Source: Parietichytrium sp. I65-24A
Taxonomy: Eukaryota; Sar; Bigyra; Thraustochytrida; Thraustochytriidae
Assembly: GCA_012862575.1 (NCBI GenBank)
Contig: BLSF01000044.1
Location: forward strand, 248,001 to 312,000
Reading direction: 5' to 3'
DNA: 64,000 bases
Part shown: positions 1 through 12,000 of the stretch, piece after piece
Layout of the letters: each line of letters begins with the position of its first letter
Numbering within the stretch: the first letter of the stretch is position 1
Made by a program: the position numbers and the translations under genes
The notes under the pieces: generated by a model
Told to the model about the DNA's origin: nothing
The model's database searches: none
The model's input: only the letters and a program-made list of their open reading frames with translations

Positions 1-1
1 A

Positions 2-442
2 GTTTTCACCTTTGCTCACCCAAGCTGGAACAAAGGAAAAGATCCCGAAACCGACCAGGAGGAATTCACTGAGCAAAACTCTCCGGCGCTTCTTGTTGAC
101 GGTAGGATTGACAACGAGCGCCACCGAGTGCTGAATTTTACTGCAGAGCACGCGGGGCTCATGCATGGCTTCGGAGGATACTTTGAATGCAAGCTTCATG
201 ATGACGTCATGATTAGCATCAACCCGAAGACCTTCAGTACTGGAATGTTCAGCTGGTTCCCTATTTACATTCCGTTGCGCGAGCCACTTGTTATCAAGAA
301 AGGAGACAACATACAGGCAGCGTTCTGGCGTCAATGCAAGTCAGCCAAAGTTTGGTATGAGTGGTCACTTCAGTCTCCTCAGATAACTCCTATTCATAAT
401 GTGAACGGAAGATCATCCACCATCCACCTCACATCTGATTAG
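2..442 (+). CDS. PRMT5: Protein arginine methyltransferase 5, C-terminal part (5' partial)
   Basis: PRMT5 transfers methyl groups from S-adenosylmethionine to arginine, giving symmetric dimethylarginine on histones and spliceosomal Sm proteins. Only the last 146 codons are in the window; the frame is open to the left edge, so the gene starts outside. The residues match the PRMT5 C-terminal beta-barrel: a VFTFAHP segment, then HGFGGYFE, a GMFSWFPI segment, VWYEW, and a terminal IHNVNGRSSTIHL close to the animal and plant enzymes. The SAM-binding and double-E catalytic motifs would lie upstream and cannot be checked. The gene converges on the helicase at 853-2907. Family assignment is firm; whether the full gene is intact is unknown. 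Confidence 0.93.
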   Translation, partial: VFTFAHPSWNKGKDPETDQEEFTEQNSPALLVDGRIDNERHRVLNFTAEHAGLMHGFGGYFECKLHDDVMISINPKTFSTGMFSWFPIYIPLREPLVIKKGDNIQAAFWRQCKSAKVWYEWSLQSPQITPIHNVNGRSSTIHLTSD

Positions 443-852
443 AGAACGAGGAAATGAGTTTTATGATCTGCCGATAGCTTTCAGCTTCATTATTCTCTCA
501 TTCTAAAACCGCAAAAAACACACACCTTTTCACCCACTCAGTCCCCTTTGTTCTTTAAAAGGGGAAAGAAATGCGAATGGGAGAGTGAAAAGTTGCGATC
601 TCCTTCACTGGCACGCACAAAACAAAACAATACGCCGGCACCAATACAGTGAAGCGGCAGAATCCACGTTTCCAAAAAAAATGAATCAATTTGTGAATAT
701 AGGTTTGTCGTGAGATCAAAAAAGTTGCGAATGTGAAAAGAGAATTCAGAACGTCACAGGGCAAAACAGACACGCGCATGGGCTATTTTCTAATCGTGAA
801 TACGTACAAAGTGCGAGACGGCCGAGTGATTCAGACCGTTGCTGCGCAGCAT
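443..852. other. Convergent 3' intergenic region
   Basis: This 410-bp spacer separates two convergent stop codons (PRMT5 on +, helicase on -) and should hold both 3' UTRs and polyadenylation signals. It is A/T-richer than the flanking genes. I see no gene, RNA or strong repeat in it. Confidence 0.6.
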
Positions 853-2907
853 CTACCATCTGCTTGGGCGTCCGCGAGCGCCTCCACGGCCACCGCCGCG
901 GCCGCCATAGCCACCACCGCCATAGCCACCACCGCCGCCATTGCGTCCACCATTTCCACCAAAAGAGCGGCCACCGCGATTTCCGAAACCCCCACGGCGA
1001 CCTCCACTTCCTCCACTTCCTCCGTTGAATCCTCCGCGAGAAGGCTTCTCCTGGAGAGCTGGAAGCTCGGTTGGCACACTGAAGCTGCTGCCCTCCTTCT
1101 CGCAGACCTTTTCTACAAGATCGCTGAACTGGGACTCGATATCAAAAACAGCACCCTTCAAGTCCTCGAGCATGCTCATTCCCTTGATATTTCTGACAGC
1201 CTCGTGAGGAAATTCACGGTTGAGAGCTCCCCAGATGTATCCCAGTCCATGAAGCTCCTTTCCAGCGTAGAACTGCACGGTGATGAAGCCTTCTGCGCAT
1301 GAGAGCAGAGAGCGAGGCACCAAGGACTTGGTATCCGTGAAGCCGGTGATTTGAGCAAGAGCTCCTGCGAGGGCCTTGCGAGCGCCCATCTTCTCGATGA
1401 GGCCATCCGCGACTGGAAGAAAGGTGTCAATGACAGAGTCCGGGAAGTTTTCGAAACGCTCGCCGGCCTGGTTGGCCTCTGCCACAAGAATGTCGCCAGG
1501 CTGAGGAAGGCCAATGCGGCGAAGGGACATTCCGGTACCTCTCTCGATCTGCTTGATCAGCTCCTGCTCAGTATTTTTGTACAGAGTAATGCAGTATCCC
1601 TTGCGACCTGCGCGACCGGTGCGGCCAGAGCGATGAACGTAGGTCTCAACCTCAGCCTTTCCAGAGAAGGCGCCAGCAGGAGGCTGAAACTGAATGACGA
1701 GATCGACTCCCTTGATGTCGAGCCCGCGGGCTGCAACATCGGTGGCAATAAGCACGTGGAACTTGCGAGAGCGGAATCCAGCAAGAGTGGTCTCACGCTG
1801 AGCCTGTGCAATGTCTCCGTGAAGAACCTTGGCGTCCTGCTGTAGGTCCTTGTCAACCATGAGCTCATTACAGTTGCTCTTCTGTTGACAGAAAACGATC
1901 GTGCGGCCGTTGTTCTGCACGTTTCCGTACATGCGGATCAGATCGCTAACAGCCTTCGCGCGAGCCTGCCATGGGCACATCAACGACAAGTGCTCAACGT
2001 CGGAAGAAGCCTGGCGATCCTCGTTTCCGATCAAATCAACAGTGACCGGATTGTTCATCTTGGTGCGAGCCACGTCTTTCACCCATGGTGGCAGAGTAGC
2101 AGAGAAGAGCAAAGTCTGAAGGCGGCTGCTGTTGCCCTGAGCCTGGCGCTCAGCATCGATGGCGTCGAAGACCTTTTGCATGGACTCCTTGAAGCCCATA
2201 TCAAGCATTTGGTCTGCCTCATCGAGAATCAAGTGGCAGACGTTGCCCAGCTTGAGGTTTCCACGCTCAATGTGATCGCAGATGCGTCCAGGAGTTCCCA
2301 CGACACAGTCCAGTCCTTTGTACATGGCACGGCTCTGATCGTTGATGGAGGCTCCTCCGTACACGCAGCAAGTGTCGAGATGCGGGCCGGTACTTTCGAA
2401 CTCCTTACCCACTTGCACAGCCAGCTCGCGGGTAGGGGCCATGATCAAGATAGAAGGGCCACGGCCGCGCTCACTGCTGAGTCCGTTCTTAATGATAAGC
2501 TCAATCACTGGGAGCGCAAACGCCAGCGTCTTTCCGCAACCGGTATGTGCGCGGCCAATGACATCCTTGCCTTCGATGATGATCGGGAAGGTCTTGGCCT
2601 GGATCTCGAAAAGGCTCTTCACCCCGCGCTTGGCGAGAGCGCCGAGAGTCTTCTCGGAGATGTTAAAGTCCTCCAGCGGATAAGTCTTGATCGAGAGCTG
2701 CTCGTCATCCTCGGCAGGGTCCGCCTTGGCCTTTTTGGCCTTGGACTCTTCCACCTTTTCCGCTACCACGCTGGACGCCTCTTCGCTGGCATCCTCGCTC
2801 TCCTCGCGCTTGCGCTTCTTCTCCTTCTTGTCCTTCTTCTCTTTCTTCTCCTTCTTCTCCTTCGCGATCTTCGGGGCCACCTCCATATCTCCTTCGCGCG
2901 GGCTCAT
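853..2907 (-). CDS. DDX21: DEAD-box RNA helicase, DDX21/DDX50 (nucleolar RNA helicase II) type
   Basis: ATP-dependent RNA helicase of 684 aa, expected in the nucleolus, where DDX21/50 relatives act in rRNA transcription and ribosome assembly. The order is: a Lys/Glu-rich basic N terminus (about residues 10-65); Q-motif region; Walker A AHTGCGKT at about 120-127; PTREL; DEAD at about 229-232; SAT at about 269-271; and a C-terminal RecA lobe ending in HRSGRTGRAG. A GUCT domain follows (about 520-600), which is the mark of the DDX21/50 and plant RH7 group. The tail is Gly/Arg-rich (RGG-like). The frame extends eight codons further upstream from a TTG; I chose the first ATG at 2907. No intron is needed. 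Plant chloroplast RH3-type proteins share the layout, but no transit peptide is evident here. Confidence 0.92.
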   Translation of the reverse strand: MSPREGDMEVAPKIAKEKKEKKEKKDKKEKKRKREESEDASEEASSVVAEKVEESKAKKAKADPAEDDEQLSIKTYPLEDFNISEKTLGALAKRGVKSLFEIQAKTFPIIIEGKDVIGRAHTGCGKTLAFALPVIELIIKNGLSSERGRGPSILIMAPTRELAVQVGKEFESTGPHLDTCCVYGGASINDQSRAMYKGLDCVVGTPGRICDHIERGNLKLGNVCHLILDEADQMLDMGFKESMQKVFDAIDAERQAQGNSSRLQTLLFSATLPPWVKDVARTKMNNPVTVDLIGNEDRQASSDVEHLSLMCPWQARAKAVSDLIRMYGNVQNNGRTIVFCQQKSNCNELMVDKDLQQDAKVLHGDIAQAQRETTLAGFRSRKFHVLIATDVAARGLDIKGVDLVIQFQPPAGAFSGKAEVETYVHRSGRTGRAGRKGYCITLYKNTEQELIKQIERGTGMSLRRIGLPQPGDILVAEANQAGERFENFPDSVIDTFLPVADGLIEKMGARKALAGALAQITGFTDTKSLVPRSLLSCAEGFITVQFYAGKELHGLGYIWGALNREFPHEAVRNIKGMSMLEDLKGAVFDIESQFSDLVEKVCEKEGSSFSVPTELPALQEKPSRGGFNGGSGGSGGRRGGFGNRGGRSFGGNGGRNGGGGGYGGGGYGGRGGGRGGARGRPSRW

Positions 2908-3784
2908 TTCCTCCTCCTTCTTCCAATACAACTAACCGCTCAACCGCACGCAAACCAACTACAACAGCAACAACAACTACAACAACAGCAACGACCACGC
3001 GAGTGACAGACAACAATCTTCTGCTCTCACGAACCACACTCCACACTCCACAAACTGCCGATTCGTTGACTGCAACTGCTTACACAACAACTTGAACCGA
3101 GCGCGCTCCTCCTTGCTCCTTCCACCTGACTCTCTCTTTTGGTGGGGATGACTGGCACCGGCGAGGCCGGACCAGGTGCTACGCCGGGGTTACGTCCGCG
3201 CCTATCCGTGGGTGCTAGCGCAGCGGTACGGCGCCTAGGGTGGCGAGGGAGATGGACGGTGCTAGGTGCGAGGGGTAGGGTGGCGTAGGAATCGGAGCGG
3301 TGATGGTGTGAGGGGGATTGGATGGGATTGGTTGGTCACCTCGTCGCCGTAGACGTCGGCTAGGAACGATAGGGCCCTGGAGTTATTGTTTTCGGCGGGA
3401 AGAGGGTACTGCGGAGCGTTAGAGTTTATGGCGGGAGAGAGTGCTACTCTCGCGGAGAAATTGGCCCGGCATGCCTATTGTTATTGGTAGATGCTCCTAT
3501 TGATCGTATTGTTTGTGGTATGCTTCTCATAAGACCCATGGCAGCGACGCAAAGCACGCAAAACCAGTCATTCGTTCACAGCATTTGACATGAGGAGCAG
3601 CTCCCTCGTTCACGAACAGCTCTTCGTTCTTTACCACGGACGAACAAAACGAACAGGCGAGCGGAAATGGGTTTCGGGTGTGTCGTTTTGCGCTTGCCAC
3701 ACACCCACACACTCACACACACACACTCGCCGCGAGTACTAGTATACAGCGCGTTAGTGAGCGGACCTTTCACCCAGCGCGGAA
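2908..3784. promoter_or_regulatory. Divergent promoter region between helicase and methyltransferase-like gene
   Basis: 877 bp separate the two divergent start codons, so both promoters must lie here. About 3150-3480 is unusually G-rich on the + strand. A CA-rich microsatellite (about 3698-3727) and a near-palindromic gagtactagtatac at 3734-3747 precede the methyltransferase ATG. No defined TATA box can be named with confidence. Confidence 0.5.
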
Positions 3785-4795
3785 ATGCGTTCTGCAGCGA
3801 GAAGTGCGCTGCAAAGCGGCGCGTGGGGACGCCGCAGTCGTACGGGCGCTAGCTCTGTTGTGCGCGGATATTCGCAAAGTGCCCGAAATGCGCAAAGCGT
3901 CGAACGAGTGGGCCAGGCTAGAAGCGGACTGGCTTTTGGAATTGGGCTTGGGGTTGCGGCCAGCACGACGGCTGGAGCGCTGGTATACTGCTCGTCGGAA
4001 GAGAACAAAGGGGACGGAAAGACGGCGGTGAAAGTGCCGAAGAATGAGAGCCCGTTCGTGTACCCGGAATTGACGGCAGGAATAGAACGGCGCGAGGAGC
4101 GTGAGAGGAATTTGCGAGATCTGAGCGCGAAAGCGAGACATCGGATCTTCCTGTTGCAGCAGAGGCTTGGGCGCAAGGATATTTCGGAGGAGGATTTTCG
4201 TCTTGAAATTCACAAGCTTAAGCAAGATGTGAACAGAGAAGCGCAAAAGTTTATTTTCGGGGTGTCTGAGGAGCATGCTGATGCGAGGGAAGAATATCTT
4301 CATTTGTTTGGGTGTGTCAAATGGACCGACGAAACCATGCAATTCATTGCCTCTCTTGGCCCTCTCATAGAAATCGGCGCGGGAAATGGCCAGTGGAGAC
4401 GCGAGCTCGCTAGTCGATGGAAGGCAGACATTTTAGCTTTTGATACAAAGACCATGCTCCCATTGCCGCCCTCGGAAAGACTAGCTTCCGGTGACGATGT
4501 ATTGACTGGTGATGAGGAGATGCTTGCAAAGCACCCAGATCGAAAACTTATGCTCATTTGCCCTCCACCAACGGATATGCCTCTGAACTGTTTGAAAAAA
4601 TACAAAGGAGATGTTCTTGTGTACGCTGGCGAAGGAAGAGGCGGTGCTCACGGGAATGCAGCCTTCTTCGATGAATTGGAGAAGAACTGGACTCTAGAGA
4701 GCATTTTGCCGCTGGAGCCGTTCCCAGAGTGCTATGAGAAGTGCTTCATCTTGCGCCGAAAGTCAAGAGGCTGGTTTTCTTGGCTGGGAATGTAA
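3785..4795 (+). CDS. Methyltransferase-like protein with organelle-type N terminus
   Basis: Protein of 336 aa. The first 45 residues are rich in Arg, Ser and Ala with almost no acidic residues, like a mitochondrial presequence. A hydrophobic stretch follows at about 47-68 and could be an inner-membrane anchor. The middle (about 95-155) is charged and probably helical. A Rossmann methyltransferase motif I, IEIGAGNGQW, sits at about 195-204, with a later acidic strand end (AFD) and a GDVLVYAGEG segment at about 276-285, resembling SAM-dependent methyltransferase folds seen in many protist hypothetical proteins. The substrate is unknown. The ATG is the first in the frame and gives the targeting-like N terminus. 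Protein existence is likely; the enzymatic role is an inference from the fold motif. Confidence 0.75.
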   Translation: MRSAARSALQSGAWGRRSRTGASSVVRGYSQSARNAQSVERVGQARSGLAFGIGLGVAASTTAGALVYCSSEENKGDGKTAVKVPKNESPFVYPELTAGIERREERERNLRDLSAKARHRIFLLQQRLGRKDISEEDFRLEIHKLKQDVNREAQKFIFGVSEEHADAREEYLHLFGCVKWTDETMQFIASLGPLIEIGAGNGQWRRELASRWKADILAFDTKTMLPLPPSERLASGDDVLTGDEEMLAKHPDRKLMLICPPPTDMPLNCLKKYKGDVLVYAGEGRGGAHGNAAFFDELEKNWTLESILPLEPFPECYEKCFILRRKSRGWFSWLGM

Positions 4796-5094
4796 CTAGC
4801 TAGAGCAATGCGACTGAATGAAAACCTGCTGGGGAACAGCAACTCCCATTTTTGAAATCACTCATGCTTGCGTGCTTCTGCGGGAATAGATCTTGCTTGT
4901 GACCAGTATCTCTCTTCGCCTTTCGCACCTTAATTTTTATTTCTTCCCTTCTAGCTTATATTAGCGGAGTCTGTCTGCAACTCTGCGATTTTCGCACACT
5001 ATTGCAAAGCGAGCAGATCCACAAGTGCGATTGCGAGGATTTTGTGTACCAGGAATTGTGGAATTGGAAATGTACTCGACAGAGGAGCAACGAA

Positions 5095-5215
5095 TGATGA
5101 GACAACTATGAAACACCATGAGACAATTGCGAGAAATTATAAAACACCATGAGACAATTGTGAAAAATCATGAGACATTGTGAGACAATTGTGAGAAATT
5201 ATGAGACTTGTGAGA
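5095..5215. repeat. Degenerate tandem repeat (gagacaattgtgagaaatt-like)
   Basis: Four to five imperfect copies of a unit built around ATGAGACAATTGTGA and GAAATTAT, about 25-30 bp long, lie head to tail. The CAATTG core is itself palindromic. The copies differ by small substitutions and length changes, as in a decaying minisatellite. It lies far upstream of the dynein start and downstream of the methyltransferase-like gene. Confidence 0.7.
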
Positions 5216-5830
5216 CACGCGGCAATGGCGGCAAAAGGAAAGGGAGAATTCAGTTCCGCACTCAACTCCCAACACACCCAATATGCACCCAATACACCCA
5301 ACACGCTATCCCAGATCTTATCGCATTTCGCTATCCACTACTACGTTTAATTACGTAATTCTTAAGAGCCATTACGAGTTTAGCACTTAACATCCCTCCT
5401 CAAAACCCTCCGTAAACACCTTTTCCTTACCTTCAAGCTTAGATAGCGCTTACCATCCGAAGAAAAAGACGTTAAAACCATCCCACCGTCACTCAGAGGC
5501 CCCTCACGTCACAAATCCCTGGTGCTTTCCGATAATCTGCACGTCACGACGGGCCTCTTCACGTCACTGCGTGGCACTGGCACCTGTGGTTTTCAACCGT
5601 CGGCTAAGCTTGCAAATCGTTTCCGTTCGCTCACAGAGTTGGTTCACAGAGTGAGCGAATGAAATAAGTTCAAGTTGGAGAAGTTGGAAAAGTTGGAAAG
5701 CGGAAGGGACTTGAAGCCCACTGCTAGCGACGCCTCGTGCGAAGGAATAGACGAAGATAGCCGCCACGCGAGTCACGCGAGTCTCGAGACCGCGATACTG
5801 AGGGACTCGGAGGGAGCGACCAAGTTGGCG

Positions 5831-5908
5831 TTGCACTTGCACTTGCACTTGCACTTGCATTTGCAGTTGCAGTTGCAGTTGCAGTTGCATTTGCAGTTGC
5901 GCTTGCGC
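5831..5908. repeat. Hexanucleotide array TTGCAC/TTGCAG/TTGCAT
   Basis: About thirteen consecutive TTGCAN hexamers, first TTGCAC, then TTGCAG with occasional TTGCAT and TTGCGC. The array ends about 120 bp before the dynein ATG, so it is in the promoter or 5' UTR. Period six keeps any overlapping frame open, which explains several spurious open frames here. Confidence 0.85.
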
Positions 5909-6026
5909 AAGGGACTGATTCTCGGGGGTACCATTGGTGCGCAACACCGAAGGACCGTCGCTCTGTCAAGCCGCGGAGCTGTTGAGTGGCCGAACGAACT
6001 TTGGCGTGAACTCGGTTCCCGGCAGT

Positions 6027-9000
6027 ATGGCGGACGGCGCGCCGGAGAAGATTGAGGATGTGGAAAGCAAAGGCGGCGAATCCCGGAACGCGATTCCAGG
6101 GTCCGAATTCGAAGATGGACTTGGGAGAGATAGGTCCGCGAGGTCTGAGGAGGATGAGGACGAAGGCGAGGATCCAATCAATGCGAATGAGAGAGCAGGG
6201 CCCGTGAATACGCTGTTCGAAGGGGCTCAGGAGATGCTGGAATGGACCAGGAGCAGAGTGGACATGGGGCTCTCGCCGCTTAAGTGGTCCGAGAAGTGCG
6301 AGTCGTCTATTCTAGACTTCTTTTCGCACCCGAACATTCACAGGCTCGTATTCTTCATCGGCACGGACGGACTGCACGTCCACACTGGGTCGAATGCTTT
6401 TGCACCGCAGATTTCGACCGCGGGGAACCCTAGAGCGTCGGGCGATGGCGCAGGCTATGCGGCTGCCGCGCTGCTTCAGGAGCTTCAAGCGTCTGGCGCA
6501 AAAGAGTTTATGTACTTTGTGCGACCGGAAGGCAAGCCGATCACCCTTGAGAACTATGACTTGCTGGTCAAGTACGGACGCGTGAGGGGATCGGTACGAG
6601 GGCTCGGGACGATGAGCTCACTCTTGAGATCGATGAATACTGTGTTTGCAGGCCAGTTTCGCGACAACTCCTCGTGGCCAGAGAGCGTCCGCAAGGATTT
6701 CGCTGGGCAGCTACACAAATTCGTGGCGTCACTGACGGAGACTACCAATCAATCGAAAGGCAAAACCATCCTGTACATCCCGTTGGAGGACGTAGATGAT
6801 CCAGAACAAGCCGCCAAAGACAAAGACCTCGTCCAACGGCTCGAGTCCACCATGATTCGATGGACAAGGCAGATTAAAGAGGTGGTCAACAACCAAGACA
6901 TGGCAGCTAACACCGAAACTTCTGGGCCTTTGGAAGAAATTCAGTTTTGGCGATCCCGGACACAAGACTTAAGCGGAATCAGCGAACAGCTGCAGAAAGT
7001 TGGCATTAAGAAGATTGGAGCCGTTCTTCAGTGTGCCAAGTCTTCATACGTCGGCCCATTTCAAGACATCGCAGACATGATCCAGCGCGGATCCGCAGAA
7101 GCAAACGACAACTTGAAGAATCTGATGCTCCTGTTCGAGGACTGCACAGAGTTGGCAAGAGCCGACCCCAGAGATATTCCCCGCATCTTGCCCAATATTC
7201 TTGCCTATATTAGAATCATTTGCACTGCTTCGAAGCATTATAATACTGAGGAGCGGTTGACCGGTTTGCTACGTAAGGTGAGCAACGAGATTATTCGCTG
7301 CTGCTGCTCCAAGATTGACCTCAGCGAGATTTTTGATGGCGACGTCGGGGAGTCCATGACTCAACTCAACGAATCGATTGCCGGGGGTGTGGCTTGGAAG
7401 CAGCTTTACAAGAGGACCGCCGATGCTGTCGCTCGCTACAACCCTGACAAAAAGATGCACTGGAACTTTGACATCGCAAGCATCTTTGCTCAGGTTGACG
7501 CCTTTGTGCAACGCTGTAGGGACCTGCTGGAAGTCTGCGAAGGCCAAGTGCAGTTCGCACGCAAGCTAAAGCGGCTGCCCAAGGGGAAACGTGCGCCGTT
7601 GCCTGTTTTTGGTGGTACCCGTGGCGCGGAAGTGGCGAAACAACTGTTGGAGATTGAGGACCAGTTCGCAAAACACATCGACCATTTGCGTTCTCTTGAC
7701 TATGACATACTTGATGTGAAAGCGACTCGGTGGCATGAGGACTACAATCATTTGAAGAACGGAATGAAGGATTTGGAAGTCATGATGCAAAATGTGATCA
7801 ATGCTGCTTTTGAAGGCGTCACAACAATTTCAGCTGGATTGGAGCTTTTGGAAGCGTTCTCAGAGCTCGCCAATCGTGAGGCGATCAAGCGCTGCGTCAC
7901 CAAGAAGACCTCCGAGGTCTTCAACTTGATGTCCAAAGAGCTGGACCAAATTCGAAATGAGTTTGACTATTTTCGAGCTGCGCCTCCCCTTGGCCCTCAT
8001 GAACCCCGGTACGCCGGCGCTGCGCTTTGGGCGCGCGGGCTCATGAGAAAGGCGGAAAACGACTGGAAGCTCTTACACAACGCCTCTCATTTTCTGACCC
8101 CAACGCGCGAGGCGGAAGATGTGAAAGCTGCATACGAGACTCTAGCTGGCGTGCTTGAGGATTACTCTATGAAGATGTATCAGGACTGGATGAGTCAGAT
8201 GCAAGGCTTGGACCAAAGCCACATGCATCAAAAGCTCGAGATACCACTTATGGCTCGTGCATCAAGTGGGGGATTGTCTTCGCCAACGTCAGCTTCCGGA
8301 AACGCCTCACCTTCGGGCCATGGAGAGGTGCTCTCGAACGGGGCGATTGGCTCCCCAAGTCACGAGCGAAGCGCTAAAGGCGAGAGTAGCAAGCTTCTGG
8401 ACTCCTCTGAGGATGAAAACGCGGGGGAGCACCGGGAGATTGCGGCACACGCGCCGATGCTCTTGAAGGACTCCTCGGGGCTTTTGATCAGTAATTTTGA
8501 CAAGTCCTTGATGCGCCTATTCGAGGAGGTTCGCTACTGGGAGAAGTTCCAAGGGGAAGTCCAGATCCCTTATGTTGCGCACGACATTTCCAACAAAAAG
8601 GAAGATCTCCGAATTTTGCGCGAATATGTAATGCTTGTTGTGCGGGATTATAACAGCATCATCACAGACCTCTTGCCAGACGAGCGCCGTCTCTTCCAGG
8701 AGCACATCCGTCGCCTAGACCGACGTATTGCCCCGGGACTCACCAAGCTGACCTGGGCTTCCAAGGGAGTGATTGATTGGTACGTGCGCGAATGCCGGAA
8801 GCACTGTGCAGAAACGCATAAGATAGTCAAGCTCTTCAAGACGAAGAAGACGTCTCTGCTTCAACATTACAAGAGCGTGGGAAGCACTCTTCTTTTGGAC
8901 TTACAAAAGAATACAATTTATGAGGGCTCTGTTTTCGCTGCACGTCAGGAAGATCACCGAAAGCTGGTGTGCAAGTGGTTCGAGAATGCCCACAGCAGTA

Positions 9001-12000
9001 TCACTGAGACCTTGAACGATATGTACGAAAATTTCAAGAGCGATCCGTCCGAGGTACAGCGAGAATGGCAAAAGTTCACAAAGTCAAACGACAAACGCCT
9101 TGGAGACGCGCTTCGTCAGACTGTCAAGCGCTCACTACAGGAGCTCTCCAAGGCAATAAATGGAGATGCCAAGACAGAGCCGCAGCAGCTCTTCAAGATT
9201 AATGTCATTTTGGAGAACAACAGCGTCGGCTTCAGGCCGACTATGGTGGAACTGACGCAAACCATAAACATGGTTTGCAAAGACCTTATTAGCGCTGTTA
9301 AAGTGGTGCCGCGGCTCAAGTCTGTCACAATCGACGCAGAGCATCAGTCTGAGCTCGAGCAAGAGCGCGCTCGACAGCATGCGCGGTACTATGACACCAT
9401 TTCGAATGACGAAGATATCTTGAAGATCTTGGTGCAAATTATGAATGGTATGTCATCCTGTGCAACTGAGCTGCAACGATACCTTACGTACTGGGACAAA
9501 TATCGTCCCCTCTGGGAGATGGACAAAGGGGCATTTATTCGCAGGTACGCCAAGGCAAATCGTCCGCTCTCTCAGTACAACTTGGATATTAGCCGGTACA
9601 GAGAGCAGCAGAGCGACATTTCTGCGGAGGATATGACAAGCTCGATAAACTTTGTCAAAATCGACTGTAGTTTGCTGAAGAATTCGCTCATTCATCACTG
9701 CATGCAGTGGCAGAGCAAGCTCACTGGTCTGCTCAACCAGATTGCAAAAGCAGATCTTGATGATCTTTACCAGTTGTTTCGAAAGCATGCCGCCACTCTG
9801 CGTTCTAAGCCACTAAACTTAGACGAGCTCAGCGAGCGCATTCACTTGAAAGACGAACTTCTCGCGCAACGTGAAGCCATTGAATCCCGGTTCGGACCGC
9901 TTGAGCAAAAGTACCAGACTCTGGCTAAATTTGATGTGCAGGTCTCCGATGTCGAGTCCCAGCAACTGAGTTCACTTCCAACCGCATGGGCTGAGTTTAG
10001 GGAAGTGCTGGAGCAATCCGAGAGCTTGCTGCAGAAGGAAAAGCAAAACATGAAGAAAGATCTCGAGTCCGCTCTGAATAGCTTCAACCAGCAAGTTGTA
10101 AGCTTTCGCGAAAGCGCAGCAAGTAGCCTTCCCTACGCTTACCACACAGATGTTGAGACTGCTTTTGAGATTCTCGACGACGTTCGAGCGCGATGCGCGG
10201 CTGTGCGGCTCAACGAAGAGCGGCTGAAGCCTGGTCTGGGTATTTTTCAAATTGAGCTCCCTGACTCGCAAGAGCTCATCTGGACGGAGACCGAGCTCGG
10301 CGTCCTTACGCAGATATGGACACTCATTCGCGACTGGGAGACCACTTGGAAGCAGTGGAAAGACAACCAGTTCGACAAGCTCGTTCTTGGGGACATGGAG
10401 ACGAACGCGGCTCAGTACTCCAAGTTGGTGGGCCGACTCGCCCGAGAGAAAGGAAAAGAAGGCGCGCCAGGAGGGGCCAAACTGTTTGGCTCCTTCCAGC
10501 ATCTTCGCGAGACGATTGACCAGTTCCGACAGACACTTCCGCTCATTCAAGATCTCAAGAATCCTGCAATCAGGCCGCGTCACTGGGATTTGCTTAAAGA
10601 GGAGATCAAGAAAAACTTCGATCCTTTCTCCGAGACATTCACTCTTGCCGCTGTGTTCGCGCTTGGGTTTCACAGCCATGGCGAGTTCATTTCCGAGATG
10701 AGCGGCAACGCAAACAAAGAGCTGGCCATTGAGCAGACACTCGGAGAAATTGAAAAGACTTGGAGCGCCATCGATATCGAGATGGGAGAGTATAAAGAGA
10801 AGTATTGGAAGGTCAAGAGTACGGAGGACATGTTTGCACAGTTGGAGGATAATCAGGTGGCGCTCTCCACCATGAAGGCAAGCAAGTTTTACGTCTCCTT
10901 CAAAGAGAGGATTGAGCTTTGGGAAAGCAACCTCGCCGCGGTGAGTGAGGTGGTCGAGCTCCTCTTGCAAGTGCAGCGCCAGTGGATGTACCTGGAATCC
11001 ATCTTTATGGCATCAGAGGACATTCAAAAGCAGTTGCCAACCGAGTCCAAGCTCTTCGCTCAGGTGAATGCTGACTACGCCGAGCTCACGGAGGAGATTG
11101 TTGCGCAGCCTAACGCTGTTCGTGCATGTGTTAGAGAAGGTGTCTTGGACAAGCTCAACGACATGGACGCCAAGCTTGAGCGTATTCAGAAGAGTTTGGA
11201 CCAGTACCTTGAAACGAAGAGGCAGAGTTTCCCCCGTTTCTACTTTTTGTCCAACGACGATCTTCTGGAGATTCTCGGCCAACAAAAAGATCCAACACAG
11301 GTTCAAAAGCACATCAAAAAGTGTTTTGTGGGTGTCAACGTTCTCACGTTGGTGGAACCTGGCAAGCAAGGAAATAAGACCTACGAAGCGCATGCTATGA
11401 TCTCCAATGACGGAGAGAAGGTGCCATTGTGTCGTCCGGTGATTGTCGATGGCCCCGTGGAAATGTGGCTCAACGATGTTGAGGCGCGCATGTTTGACAC
11501 TGTGGCAAAACAATGCGGACTCACTCTCCAGGCGCACAGAGGAAAGAAAGAAAAGTGGATCAAGGAATGGCCTGGTCAGCTGCTCATCACTGTTGGCGCC
11601 ATTGCTTGGACGGCAGAGTGCACACGCGCACTAGAGACCATGATGAAGGGCGCCAACAAATCTGCGCTCAAGCAGGCTAAGAAGAAGCAGGTGAGCTACC
11701 TGAACCGACTTGCCGATATGGTCCGTGGTCAATTGACGAGAATAGAGCGTAGCAAACTCGTTGCACTGATTACCATGGAGATTCACAACCGTGATGTACA
11801 GGACCGTATGATCAAAGCCAACTGCCAGAATATTAGCGACTTTGACTGGCTTTCACAGCTCCGGTTCTACTGGAACAAGGACGAAGGCGAGTTTGGGGGG
11901 ATCAACGTCCGTCAGACGAATCAGCAAATTGAGTTTGGCTATGAGTACCAAGGAAATAATGGTCGTCTCGTTGTTACTCCGCTCACAGATCGCTGTGTCC

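Larger units (their letters stand above)
4796..6026. promoter_or_regulatory. Intergenic region and dynein 5' flank
   Basis: 1.2 kb between tandem + genes. It holds a degenerate array at about 5095-5215 and a hexanucleotide array at 5831-5908 (listed separately), plus CCAACACACCCAATA-like short repeats at about 5268-5305. The 5' leader and promoter of the dynein gene must be in its right half. No convincing gene. Confidence 0.5.

Noticed and set aside
1885-3006. Long + strand frame of 373 codons opposite the helicase
   Set aside because: It is antisense to a strongly conserved DEAD-box gene and its product is low-complexity with no domain; it is a shadow of codon bias.
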